Source of the DNA: Gracilariopsis chorda
Lineage: Eukaryota; Rhodophyta; Florideophyceae; Gracilariales; Gracilariaceae
Direction: 5' to 3'
Length of the DNA stretch: 26,106 nt
Assembly (NCBI GenBank): GCA_003194525.1
Contig: NBIV01000463.1
Span: 1 to 26,106 of the forward strand
Positions 1-10,701 of the stretch are shown one piece after another; position 1 is the stretch's first letter, and every line of letters begins with the position of its first letter. The position numbers and the translations under genes are program-made. Below the pieces are notes generated by a model. That model was not told where the DNA came from and made no database searches. It worked only from the letters and a program-made list of their open reading frames with translations.

Positions 1-918
1 AAAACATTATGGCCTTTCTCAAAGAATTTGGTAAGTATGTTCACATGCGCATCGATGTCACAACAACCAAGTTCTTGGAATCATAATGAACTATTCTAAG
101 AGGCATAAAGCGCTATTTATCCACAACAGGCGTATGATTGAGGCTTTGGTATAAAAAGTTCGGATTATAGAACACAAAGCCGGCCTATTACAGAATCAAG
201 GGTTTGTCATTGTTGCAGGGCAAAGATGCATCAGAAAGGGAGTTGCATGTTCCCTATCGCCAGCTGGTAGGATCTCTGATGCATTTTTCTACAACAATTC
301 GCCCAGTCATTGCATTTGCAGTACGATTTCTGGCGCGGTTCATGAATGACTACAGGAAGGAACATTGGAAAGCAGCAACGAGAATAGTCCCGGTACCTGC
401 TAACCACAATCAACTACCAGATCAAATACCGAAAAGGAGCCGAACAGAATTTGGTAGGATATTTTGATGCGGATTTTGCTGGAGATAGGGCGGATAGGAG
501 GTCAACGCGTGGTTTTGTCTTCATGCTTGGAGGAGGGCCAGTAGCATGGAGGAGTAAGAAACAGACTATGGTGGCGCAGTCTACACTTGAATCAGAGTAT
601 GTTGCAATGTAGTTTGCAGTCCGCGAGGCATTCTGGCTGTGGAGGCTACATGCATAACTACGTCAACAAACACTATGCCAGGTGACCCTGTTTGGGGACA
701 ATCACGGGAGGATAGCACGAAGCTTGGATGAGCGCCGCAATGAACGATCAAAGCACATTGGTGTGAAATATCATCTTGTACGAAGTGCAGTTTGACGCGG
801 CATAGTCAGGGTGGAGTACATGAACACCAAGGAGAAGGTAGCAGATATCCTCACCAAGGCATTGGAAAAGATGGCGCACAACCGTGCTGTATATGCACTA
901 CAACTCAGTGAATTGTAG
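1..918 (+). pseudogene. Ty1/copia polyprotein remnant (RT C-terminus and RNase H)
   Basis: This is the 3' end of a Ty1/copia pol gene, which would encode reverse transcriptase and RNase H for cytoplasmic cDNA synthesis. Reading from about base 10, the RT tail shows MAFLKEFGKY and TTKFL. A lost base near 86 is needed to continue into IIMNYSKRHK. From 204 the conserved block YRQLVGSLMHFSTTIRP and EHWKAATRI follows. A frame change near 391 leads into RYLLTTINYQIKYRKG, then the RNase H landmarks GYFDADFAGD, RRSTRGFVF, AWRSKKQ, STLESEYVAM and HIGVKYHLVR, and the typical VADILTKAL tail. The final stop is at 916-918. In-frame stops follow YVAM and lie near 656 and 790, so it is a pseudogene. The 5' part (gag, integrase, most of RT) lies outside the window. 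Family assignment is secure. Confidence 0.9.
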
Positions 919-923
919 AACGT

Positions 924-938
924 GAAAAAGAAGAGGAG
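924..938 (+). promoter_or_regulatory. Polypurine tract of the copia element
   Basis: An uninterrupted run of 15 purines (GAAAAAGAAGAGGAG) sits 6 bases after the pol stop codon and directly before TGTTG. In LTR retrotransposons the plus-strand primer lies exactly here, immediately upstream of the 3' LTR. The position and composition support the call. Function is inferred. Confidence 0.7.
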
Positions 939-1978
939 TGTTGCGCTGCAGGAAAATGCTGCACTAAGAAAAACATCGGGATATTTTACCATATCTCGTT
1001 TGGCGCATATGCGAAGCGTCCCACCTTGGACAGTGAGACTTGTCTGCGTAGGCAGTGTGGTCGACTCTCAAGCTCTGTTCCTCGACTATGAGACTGCTGC
1101 ATGGGTAGATAGCCACGGGTGGCGTTCCTCAGAGAGGAAGTCTACCTCCAAGCAGGTTGTAAGAAATAGTTGAACAGCTAAGTAGACTAGGTCCGAAAAA
1201 ACAGTATACGTAGCGATAGATCTAGCTTGATTGGAGCAAGAAAAGAAGATAGCTTCAACTACCGTTCTGCATGTTTCCCCATCGCAACTGCACTGCGCAC
1301 TGCACAAACAAAGATTTAGCAGTTGGCTCACTCAATAGAAGAATCCAAGATCGATTCCATGACACCAATCGGCCGCTTTCACCGTTGAGAGGTCGATCAA
1401 CTACCCTTTTCACAAACCCGTGAATCCGGATCCACTGTGTTCCTTTCATTTGTTGCAAGAAGTACGTCTATTTTCCGTTGCGAATCTCTTGGCGCTTGTT
1501 TGTCGATAACTCAAGCTCCAGAGAAGCCCCGAAACGGGTGACCAGAATATATTTCAACTATATCTCTTCACCCAGACGAATGTTCTCCACAAAGGGTAAA
1601 GAGCTTGAAGGGATAACCCTCGCATGGTCTCAATATGGCGACGGGCCCCATTTCGGCATAGCCAAATTTCATTTCAATCAATGGATAGTGTGGAGCAAAA
1701 CCCGTGAAGGTTGTAGTTCTCAAGGCGTCCGAGTCCTTGCTCCCTGTGAAGGATAGAACTAGCGTATGAGCCCTCTACTCCACACGAGTGCCAGGTGTAA
1801 GTCAAGCGGTGGATTCTGGCTATACCTATAGAAGTGAATACGAAGAGTGCTGAGAGGAACGAGATCAGAGAAGAACCCGAGTTAGGGGGAGTGAACAGCA
1901 CACGTAGGAAGTGTAGCGTCCTCAAGGGGAAAAAAACCAGACAACAAGGGGGCGAGGGTCTTGCTCACAGCGGCAACA
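939..1978 (+). repeat. Probable 3' LTR of the copia element (end uncertain)
   Basis: Non-coding sequence begins with TGTTGCGCTG directly after the polypurine tract, the expected LTR start (5'-TG). The matching inverted end GCAACA occurs at 1973-1978 and again at 2053-2058, so the 3' boundary is a guess and the LTR could be either 1040 or 1120 bp, or something else. No second copy of the LTR is in the window to fix the end. No convincing gene is seen between 939 and 2290; several short open frames on both strands look like chance. Confidence 0.4.
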
Positions 1979-2289
1979 GACCCGAGACCCTAGGGGTAAA
2001 ATAGTGAGAAAAACCAACGAAACAACCCAACACTGGAGCAGAAAACTGTGCTGCAACAGAATACAAAAAATAAACAAGAAACTGTTAGAACCACGGTCGG
2101 TATACTGAAACAGATGTCATGGACGCTCCTGAGAGGTTAGTCGTAATGAGACTAAGCGTGGTTACTATCTAGAAGGATTCATTAACCTACGAAAGCAGTT
2201 GCGACCAGAGTCGACAGTCTAGTTAGAGCGCGAACCTTAGTTGAGTTTACTTGATGCTGGCGACGGCGAGCTCAGCCTCACCTAAGAAG

Positions 2290-3150
2290 GTTCTACAGTA
2301 ATTAACTAAAATAATTAATTAAAGTAGTTTTATTGTAATTCGTGGAAGCGGGAGTGCACTGAAAGACGTTCAGGATCTTTCCTCGCCAGAGGTGAGTCAA
2401 GTTGGGTATAGCCCTCCCAGTAGTGGCACGAATATGTCGGGTTGTAAGGCCGAGGCCACCCGTCGCGACTTGCGGAGGGAGGTTGAGGCAAGAATCAGGT
2501 ATCCGCCGGAGCGGTGTATGGGGGTGGGCGTCCTCTAAGGGGTGAGGTTTCCACGTTTGTGCCACACGCGAACACGATCCGTGGATACCGGCAAAAGCCA
2601 CCCTGTATAGGGAAAAAGGAAGGAGGAGGTGAGTCACGAGTGTCTTGACGAAGACTAACGGCAGTGCCGGTAAATAAACCTTATAGAAGGCGAACACCAA
2701 GAAGGCTGGAATAACAGTCCGAATACTCGGGTCCTTTAGATAGGCACCGGGGTTAGACTTACCGTATGGGACGGTGCTTCCCTCCAAAGAGGAGTAGAGA
2801 ACACGCGAAGGCGGTGAGGTCTAGAGCCAATTACCCAGGTTGGGGTCCCTTCTTGGGAAAGGTTTACTGGTGCGACGGCAATCCGCCGGCGCACAAAGGA
2901 CTAACCATCCCAGAAATGGGTGTAAAAATAATAAATAGAATTAACTAAATTACTCCACTTTGGTGGTTCATGCCCACTACTGTGGCCAACCGCCAATTGA
3001 CTCCTCTGTGTCCCACGTGTTAAATCCACTATTAGTGGTCGTAGTTCATGCAATGACCACATTACCAAAACATTCGGGAAATCAACCAAGTACCAAGAAT
3101 CCCTCTCTGAGGGCATTGCACTTCAGTAGTGTAAACCTGCGGAGTTCCAT
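2290..3150 (+). repeat. LTR-like repeat, plus copy (probable Ty3/gypsy 5' LTR)
   Basis: This stretch aligns in inverted orientation with about 6560-7690. Shared blocks in the same order are an AT-rich start with repeated TTAATTAA/TTAGTTAA motifs, GACGTTCAGGATC against the counterpart ACGTTCTGGATC, GTCGGGTTGTAAGGCCGAGG, GGAAAGGTTTACTGG, an ATAAATAGAAT block near 2930, and AATCCCTCTCTGAGGGC near 3100. Divergence and indels are substantial; this copy lacks roughly 100 bases near its start. It lies upstream of a gag-like frame on the same strand, as a 5' LTR would. The ends are approximate. A 161-codon minus-strand open frame inside it (2302-2787) is treated as fortuitous. Confidence 0.55.
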
Positions 3151-3503
3151 ACACGTGGAGAACGCACTGTCATGGTCCACAGTTGCCACTTGCCCAAGGC
3201 GTATATCCGTAATCGGATCCAATTCTCGTACAGGCGCGCCACGCGTCCTGCCTGCATGAGGCTACTCATAAACTAACCTGCGAGGTATAAGTTGGTTCGG
3301 AATCGATCAAATTTCAACCCACAAACTGGGGAAATGTCATAATCTGAGAAAGGTTGAGCCAATGCATCTTTACATCCTATGATAAGGATCTTCATTAATA
3401 CAAACACCACGTGTTGCTCCACATTTCCCCCTCCTTAAGGTTGCAATAAAATCCATCTGTCAACGGAGAGACACCCTCGCGGGTTCTATATCAGAAACTC
3501 GAG

Positions 3504-5356
3504 ATGTCAAGCCCTTCCGGCCAACCGGCTTCTGCAACAACATCCCCACACGGGAAGTTGTTTCCTGTTCCTCTGACATCCGGAAGACTTCCTGCTTTTT
3601 CCAATTCTCCTCCAGAGGATATGAATCTTTTTCCAACTAACCCGCTCCCAGGTGCATCGAGTTCTGGTGCTCCTCCGAGCGTTCCACTCTCTGTGGGTTC
3701 CGCGCATGGTGCCCATGCTGGATTTGAAACCGCTCCGTTACCTCAAGGTCAAGGCCATCCCGCTCCGCAGAGGCATCCACCTGTCCCGCAGCCGCACTCT
3801 CAGGGGTTGAATGTGAACGCCGTGGCGTGTTACTCAGTACAAGCGATGCCGTTAACGACTAATTCCAGAGGGTGGATATCAGGGGAATCCCTTGAAGTTA
3901 GGGACCCGTTGTTTTATCAACTGATCTTCCCCCGCGCTCTGTTGTTCCACCCATCAGTGGTTAATGACGATGAACTAATCGGCTTCTTTATGGATAATGG
4001 TCTTCTCCCCGGTGGACTTCACGTTAAGATGGTTCGCTCTCCCGACTGGCAGGCCCGTATCGCGGTCGATCCTCATCTGCTGTACCGCAGCCGCATGCAG
4101 TCGCTTGACGACGCTCGGGCCGAGATGGTGCTGCTTGCATATCAGCGCGTAACACGAGCTCAGAACGAGCACTTGGTACTGGCGTCCTATTGTTTGACGC
4201 GTCGCCCTCCCGCACCTACGGTGAGGTTTCATATGGGCGCTGCATTGGTGTCATTTCCTAAACAGGAGTTTCACTGTTCGCAGCTCAGGATTCCTTCCAG
4301 CATACTGCTGTGTAGTGTCCCTTCCTGAGGGCTGAGTTCCAGTACATTCGGAAGTAAACAACACGGTATGCTTTAAACCGACGCGTGCGCTTTGAGCGAA
4401 ACGCGCGATTCGGCTTTGGCGTCCTGATTTCATATCCTCCCATGGAGGTCGAATGGCTACGCGCCGAGTCGAGGTTTTCGCGATATGCGCCTCTCCTCTA
4501 TGGTTGAAGTAGGTTTCAGGTACCACGCCGGTTCTTCGCAGAGCTTTTCCCCTGTGTAAATTACTTGGGGTCTCAACTCAGCGGTGACCCGACGTCTGGG
4601 TACTCGTCTCTGGTGGCGGCAGAATGGGCAGCTGGCGATCCTATCCATCTCCTAGGGGAGTCATACGACAATATCCGTCTCTTGTACGTCCCTCCGCTTC
4701 TGCATTGGATCATGCGCTGGCTGGATTTGTATCCAGAATTGGGGTCTGAAGCCAATATGGCAGAGGTGCGCCAGATTCTGGGGTTCATCGACAGGAGCGA
4801 TTGGGACTGGGTTCCGGTGGCGACCCAACCCAAGGGTAACCGCTAAGCCTATGACAGGTCAACCTATGACAGGTCACCAGGCAGATGCAGTCCCTCTTCG
4901 GGTAACATAGTGTATTAAGATCCCTATGGGGCTGCATTGATCGACGCGCTTTACGCCACGGAATTAAGGGAGGCTCTGCGTACGATGTAGCTCCGTCACC
5001 GGGGAGGGTTTGTATACGCCGAAGAGTGGGAGCCACCCATCGAATAGGATGACTGAACCATTGACGATGGTGCCAACCTTCCTGCGGGTCTCAACACTGC
5101 TCCTAGAGTTGCCCCGTCCTCGGGTGGTACTGTGCAGCACGTTTCCAGTGCCGGTCCGTCCACTCCCGCGGGGTGAAACATAAGTATTTCTCATGTTCCG
5201 GCGCTAACAACCCAAGCAGTGGGTCTGGGACAAACCCTTCTGGGTCTCGGCATTCTTATTCCTGCGGATATGACGGAGATCACCCAAATCCTGGCGTTTG
5301 CAGCTTCGCAGCAGAACCAGGATAGTGGTGGTGGTCCGTCCAGGGGCTTTGCTTGA
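3504..5356 (+). pseudogene. Decayed gag-like retroelement frame
   Basis: The frame opens with ATG at 3504 and reads 274 codons to 4328. Its first ~100 residues are Pro/Ser/Gly-rich and likely disordered (PPSVPLSVG, PAPQRHPPVPQPHSQ), followed by a folded-looking part (DPLFYQLIFPRALLFHPSVV). From about 4286 the same protein continues in another frame (FRAEFQ-like text, MEVEWLRAESRFSRYAPLLYG, LLHWIMRWLDLYPELG) to a stop at 5354-5356. Several in-frame stops lie in between, so one frameshift and multiple nonsense changes have killed it. Its place after an LTR-like repeat suggests Gag of a gypsy-class element. I see no CCHC zinc knuckle and do not recognise the family, so 'gag-like' is inference from position. 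Confidence 0.5.
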
Positions 5357-5699
5357 TCCCCATGGTGGGCTCACGGTTTCTTCCGGCATTAGCGGTTAGC
5401 CTTGTGATAGCTTCAAATAAACCAAACTAGTGTTCGTCTTCCTTCTCCTCTTGTTCCTCTCGAAGCATCTTCTTCTTCTGACATTCGCAGTGTACATCAT
5501 GTTCTTCGATTACTTCATAAACCGTATATCGGTAGTGTATAAAAACCATTATTTAGGTAACTCATGACTGCTTCCCTTCTTTTCATCCGGGATACTCATC
5601 CTTAACTCTTTCGAGTTCTAAGGCCATTCCCACTGCAGGGACGTTTACGTCGCACCAACCCATGGTGGGATTATCCGAGTTGGGCGTCATCCAAGTTTG

Positions 5700-6025
5700 G
5701 AGATAGTGGTAACCGAGCTCTTCCATGGTACGAAATGATCTTAGAGCTGGGAACGTGTTCGATGGGTTCAATTGTATCATACTCGGGGGCATATCCATAC
5801 CAGCGGATGTGGTAGCGAAATTAATCTTAGGGGGTGTGAACGTTACGCACATTTCGTTCGATTACGGAGTTCTGAGGGTTTACTGCCGGGTTCTTGGTTT
5901 CCGTAGCCTTTTATGGTGGTGCTTATCTCTTCAATGCGTTCAATTATGGATATGACATGCCTCAGGTAGAGAATTCTGTCTTCGGAGGGACCAGACTCAC
6001 CATGCGGGTTCAGGATTATTTGTAA
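5700..6025 (+). pseudogene. Unrecognised decayed coding segment
   Basis: From 5725 an open frame contains GNVFDGFNCIILGGISIPADVVAKLILGG. Near 5880 sense continues in another frame (GFLVSVAFYGG, FNAFNYGYDMPQVENSVFGG, RLTMRVQDYL) to two stops at 6023-6028. The LGGISIPADV stretch resembles LGLGILIPADM at about 5240-5270 in the preceding gag-like frame, which suggests both belong to one retroelement protein or to an internal duplication. Function is unknown. The sequence from 5357 to 5700 has no clear gene, only short broken frames. Confidence 0.3.
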
Positions 6026-6560
6026 TAATAGGACATATGACTGCTTACGCTTGGAATATTGGAACTCAACTTGAGTGAGCTGAAGTGAAGGAGCTCAACT
6101 CTACAAACTCAACGAGTGTCTGATTCCTGGTAATGGGTTAGAAACAAGCGGATGGTAGCCTTGCTGATTCGGGAGGTGCAAAGGATTCGGTGTGGAGTTC
6201 CGTTGCAATGGAGAACGTCTCCTACTGCACTCTCTGCCCCGTTGTTGTGGTTCACCCCAGCATGAGTTACTGATTGAATTCCGGGTAGTTCAGAGACAGC
6301 GCCTGTACACTACGGGTTTGGCATGTGCCGACCTCGGCTGACCGCTGACTGACCGTTCTCCAAAAGGAGTCACGGTGCATCCTGCACGCTTGCGCCTTGT
6401 CACTGTAATAGTGCTCCACCGCTAAGCGGTTAGTACCTGACGTCACGGTGCTTCGCCTCAGTGTCGCAACTTGCGAATGCACGCCACGGGGCGCGTTTAC
6501 CTTCGACCGTTCCGAAGTGATTCCAAATACCAGCGGCGCCCCTTGCATAGGGTTCCGAAG
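6026..6560. other. Gap without recognisable gene
   Basis: This stretch lies between the decayed segment and the minus-strand LTR-like repeat. Short open frames occur on both strands (for example 6267-6548 on the minus strand), but none shows a known motif. Weak similarity to the part of the plus copy beyond 3150 is possible, so the true edge of the inverted repeat may lie inside this gap. Confidence 0.4.
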
Positions 6561-7690
6561 CGTCTCCCTTGGAGTTCAACAATATTTTCTGTAGTGCACG
6601 CCCTTCTCAAGGGGGGGGCATTCCAGGCACTGGTTCATAATTTCCGATACATCGCGGATGGCACTTACTACACTGTTATGAACAGGAGCAATGCGGCGAC
6701 AGTGGGCATACACGTGGTGCACGGCATAGCCGGAATGCGCCGTGGCAACGGCTCGCTCACGTGTCACACGGGTGGTGGTACTGTAGTGGATACACGAATA
6801 GAAATATTCTATTTATTTATTTATTTATTTAGTTATTACACTGGGTAGTCTACTGTACTTATTGCAGCGGCAACCGCCACTGCACCTCAGTAAACTTCCC
6901 CAACAAGGGTGTTCCTGCTTAGAATCTTCCCGAAGAAGGGTGTCTAAGCAAGGACTTGCCTCCGAACATTCAAGCCTTCGGCGGTACTCGACTCCACCAC
7001 GGAGAGGTATCCCGTTGCATACGGTTTGTTCAACCCCCTTGCTCGCTTAACAGAACCCATTTCTGGGATACCAGTCTACTCACAGTTGTGGCTTCGCCGT
7101 GTATACGGTTTCACCCGGACCTGCCGATATCCATCGAGTCCTTCTTGTGACTCGCTCCCTTTTCCCTCACTTCCCTATTTCTTTTCCTTTTTCTTTTCCT
7201 CTTTTTGGGTAGCCCCCGCTATCCGCGGCTAACACCGACTCATTGTCGTGTGCGCCACCGTTTGGACTCGTGCCTCCTACTTGGAGCAATACACGGTGTG
7301 GACGGAGCTTCTCTGGTTTGCCAGCTACCCCTTCCTACGCAAGTCATGAAGGCTGACCTCGGCTTACAACCGACCTAGTCGTGTCATCCCTGGAAGGGCT
7401 CTGCTATTGCGTTCACCTCTTAAGAGGAAGATCCAGAACGTTTTCGTGGTTTCCTCCCGTCGCCGGGCACTGCACCACATTTTCAGCAATACCAACGTGG
7501 TCAGTACTCTTCCCAGAAGGTTCTGCCTCTTCATTTTTCGTGAACGGGTTGGAATTGTGATAAAATGAGATCTGACTACATGGGCAGTGCAACGCGCGCT
7601 GGACCCATTGGTGAGTGTGCCACGTGGCTTACAGTGGCTAACTAATTATTTAACTAATTTATTTAACTATTTTAGGTAGGTAGTGACACC
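6560..7690 (-). repeat. LTR-like repeat, minus copy (probable Ty3/gypsy 3' LTR)
   Basis: This is the inverted, diverged counterpart of 2290-3150. On the minus strand it begins near 7688 with TGTCACTACC, followed by AT-rich TTAGTTAAATAATTAG. It contains CCTGCCGATATCCATCG and CTATCCGCGGCTAAC (plus-strand text), which match blocks of the other copy. An alternative short model uses TGTCAC/GTGACA at 6762-6767 and 7683-7688 as LTR ends (927 bp), but similarity seems to run on to about 6560, so that model is not secure. It sits downstream, in minus-strand sense, of the gypsy integrase, where a 3' LTR is expected. It includes a (TATT)n run. Confidence 0.55.
6810..6831. repeat. Short (TATT)n microsatellite
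   Basis: About five tandem TATT units lie inside the minus LTR-like repeat. The plus copy has only a short ATAATAAATAG block at the matching place, so the run probably expanded in this copy. Confidence 0.8.
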
Positions 7691-8419
7691 CCGCTACTGT
7701 GGTGTGGGGCCTGGCCACTACGGCCGGCCCCAACGTATGCCATGTAGCCGAGTGACCTTGAGCTTGAGCCTTGCTCACTCTTAAGGTGGTCGCAGCGCTC
7801 CCTCACCAAGCATGGTAAAGGCAAGCACCTCTTGGCTAATTGTGATACCGAATGGTTCTTATAGTCAACCTCTTGGTTTAGCTAAGATTATTCAGGCTTT
7901 ACTAACCCGTGTGCGCCGTACTACCAACACTACCTATTGGTTACGGTAAGCCAACCTGGTTATCTTGCACCTCTAGTGGTTTGGTGCTGCCACTCCCATT
8001 CGGTTAACCAGCTTCCACCCTTCCGGTCAAGCCCACGTCGTGCTCCTGCCAAAGGTTTTCCAAACGGACTACCCACTGGTACTTGACAGCGGAGTAGTTT
8101 TAACTCAGGAAATCATGTCTCAATTTGCGGATACAGTCTTCTCGACTCGTAAGGGTGCGTGTCTACTGCTGTTGACCGGCGCGGGTTCAAACGAACCTTC
8201 CAACATGACCGGAGCCTTATTGACGTGGTCTTACTTTAGAGAGGTCTTTTCTTCATGGCTGACGGTATTCCGGACAGAAGAATCGGTTTTGCTCGTATCA
8301 GGAGCGTAACCCACCTCTGAGGAAGGACAGAGAATAATCGTCTCATCGGTTTGAAAGTTTCCACTGAGTGGCTTACCGGGCGACGCCGGAGCAACTGCAG
8401 CGGTGTTCCTATCCCTCTT
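7691..8419. other. Gap between integrase end and LTR-like repeat
   Basis: This is the untranslated tail of the gypsy element on the minus strand, between the stop of the integrase C-terminal frame at 8420 and the LTR-like start near 7688. Open frames are present (8040-8309 plus strand; 8236-8541 minus strand), but neither shows a recognisable domain. Directly next to the LTR start the minus strand reads AGCGGGG, a weak polypurine tract at best. Confidence 0.4.
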
Positions 8420-10701
8420 TCACTCCTTTGGCGGAGCCATGGGAGGCTTGAGAACCTCTGGGGGGGTTGTAACTCTTGTAGAGCTCGTATCTTGAGCCCA
8501 TGACCGTTTGACAGACTCAGGTTTCTGAGTATAGGGTACATTTGGCAGGTCAGTTAAGCTATGATCCTTGTGCGGAAGTATTGCCGTTCTCGGCTCCGCT
8601 GTGGGCGGGTGTTTCGTGTTCGATATAGGCAGCACAATTGGGAGGGGTTTCTGTGAGGTAACAACTTCCTGATTTGGATTCGGTGCTCGTGTGATGCGAT
8701 CGCGTGATATTAGCTCATGCTGGTTATTTATGTCCAACGCTACGGTGTTATTGGTAACCAAAACCACGCAGTATGGTCCATCCATGATAGGGGAAAGCTT
8801 GTGCCGAAGTTCTCTCTAGGGGTTATAATACTTCTTTTGGAGGAACACGTAATCATTTGACCGCACTTGCGGTAACGGCCGTTTGAAATTGGTGTCAAAG
8901 TCACGCTTGTAAGCGTTTTGTGCTTTCTCCACCGCCTTGAAAGCAACTGGGACCATCTTGGAAAGCAATTTCTTCCGCGTTTCGCGGTAAAAACCTGGGG
9001 AAGGGTAACTACAGAGAGTCAGTTGAGCCTCAATGGCAACCGGAGGCGGTATCCGTGAGAGGATCAACTCAAAGGGTGATAATGACGCTACCCTGTGTAC
9101 TTGGATGCTGTACGCGTAGTTTATAGCTTCTGTGTAAAGGTCCCATTTTTTAGGGTTATCTGCGACCTAGGAACGTAATGCTTTAAGCATTGTATGGTTA
9201 AACCATTCTACCTGACCATTACCCTGAGAGTGATACGTAGTGAAAAACAAGTTCTTGATATCCAGGATAGGGCATACGTCTTGAAAGAACTTTGAGGTGA
9301 ACTGAGAACTGCTATCAGAGAGAAGTTCTCTACAGTTTGGAACTGTAACAGTGGGCCGTAGAAAAAACCCAATGGTTGAAAATGGCTCGCGCCATGACCC
9401 TAGTGGTAATCCGTTTCAACGGGATCGTTCTTACGAGTTTTGAAAACTGATCGGTTATTAAAAGTAGATACCCATGACCTTGGGGAGTGCGAATACGTTC
9501 CTTTAGGATATCCACTGCGATGAACTCTAGGCGTGCCCACGTCAGGATTAGTGGTACCTTCTTGGAGTGCTTACGCAGCTTAACGTCGTTTTTAATAGAA
9601 TCCATGCACGAGCAACGAACTGCATAGCAGTCAAATGCCGTGGTGGGCCAATAGAAATCTCGTCTAAGTGTGAGGTACAGCTTTCTTTCTCCCGGGTGGG
9701 CTCCAACCTCCGAGAAGTGTGATAGGTGTAAAATGCGCTGCTGCAACGCGTGAGGCACCACAATTTGCGTTTGACACTCAATCAACCTGACGAGGTATTC
9801 TTGATCATAGACCAAGAATGGTGTTTGGTGTCCACCCTTAAGTTGGGAACGAATCTGCGTACAGAAGGAACCTGATTGTTGTTCTCGTATCATATCTTCA
9901 TGAGTAATCGGTACGAAAGAACCGGCAGGCGGTTCCGAAGGTTTGGCGACGAAGATATCATCGCACAAGTCATCCGTCAGGATTTCAGCACCATCATCCA
10001 GGACAGCAACCATGAAGCAGGTGATATGGAGTTCCGCGGTATATACCGCTTCGGTGGTCATTCCCAGACAAAGTAACCCATCAGCTTGAGTGTTGAGGGC
10101 TCCCTTCTTATAAAGGACATCAAAATCGAATTCCGAGAGTCGGACACGCCAGCGCATCAAGCTTCCTGAAGGTTCAGAAACTTCGAGTATCCAACAAAGG
10201 CACGAGTGGTCCGTATTAACTTTGAATTGGGTACCCATCAAGTAGTGTCTGAGTGTGGACAAAGCCTAAGCAACTGCCAGACACTCTTTCTCGGGGAACG
10301 AGTAGTTATGCTCCTGCACGTTCAGTGATCGCGATCAAAACCCAATTGGGTGTCGCTCTTCATCTTAAGATACCAGTAACAGCGCAAAACCAACCTGGTT
10401 CGCACTTGCGTCAGTGTCAACCTCAAAGGGTAACCCAGGCTGGGGGAGTGCCAAATAGGTGGAGACGTACGGCGTTCACCAAAGCCATAAAGGCAGACCC
10501 CTCTGCGTTGCTGAATAGTTTCAGATTGACTGGCTGCCCTTTGGTCAGTAGTATGTTGAGGGGGCTAGAAGTTTCCGCGAAGTTCGGGACGAAGCTGCAA
10601 TACACGTTACACAGTCCTAAGAAGTAACGAAGCTCCGTTGAGTCGTAGGGTGCTTGGACTGCTTCAAGGATTTGACTCGCACCCCATCGATGGATGCCAT
10701 T
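8420..10701 (-). pseudogene. Ty3/gypsy polyprotein remnant (RT tail, RNase H, integrase)
   Basis: On the minus strand from 10701 the text gives the RT C-terminus (DGVRVKS, then STELRYFLGLCNVYCSFVPNF). RNase H follows with VDTDASANQVGFALLL, NYSFPEKECLAVA, VNTDHSCLCW and ALNTQADGLL. Next comes the integrase zinc-binding part (HLSH, GAHPGERK, DFYWP, CSCMDS). The integrase core shows VDIL (first D), LLSDSSSQFTSKFF (second D) and YHSQGNGQVEWFN (catalytic E). The end shows LSPIMDGPYCVVLV, a GPY/F-like module. Lesions are two stops around the LAVA block (near 10350 and 10270), a frameshift after the zinc-binding/first core part near 9340, a stop near 9168, and further frame changes near 8820. The N-terminal RT, protease and gag are missing because Helitron sequence starts at 10702. 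Family assignment is secure and the gene is dead. Confidence 0.9.

Noticed and set aside
2302..2787. 161-codon minus-strand open frame
   Set aside because: It lies inside the LTR-like repeat. The homologous region at 6560-7690 does not keep the frame and no domain is recognisable.
6762..7688. TGTCAC...GTGACA as exact LTR ends (927 bp)
   Set aside because: The inverted six-base ends look good, but similarity with the plus copy appears to continue past 6762, so exact ends are not claimed.
8040..8309. Plus-strand 89-codon frame as a possible gene
   Set aside because: It sits antisense in the tail of the gypsy element and shows no domain.
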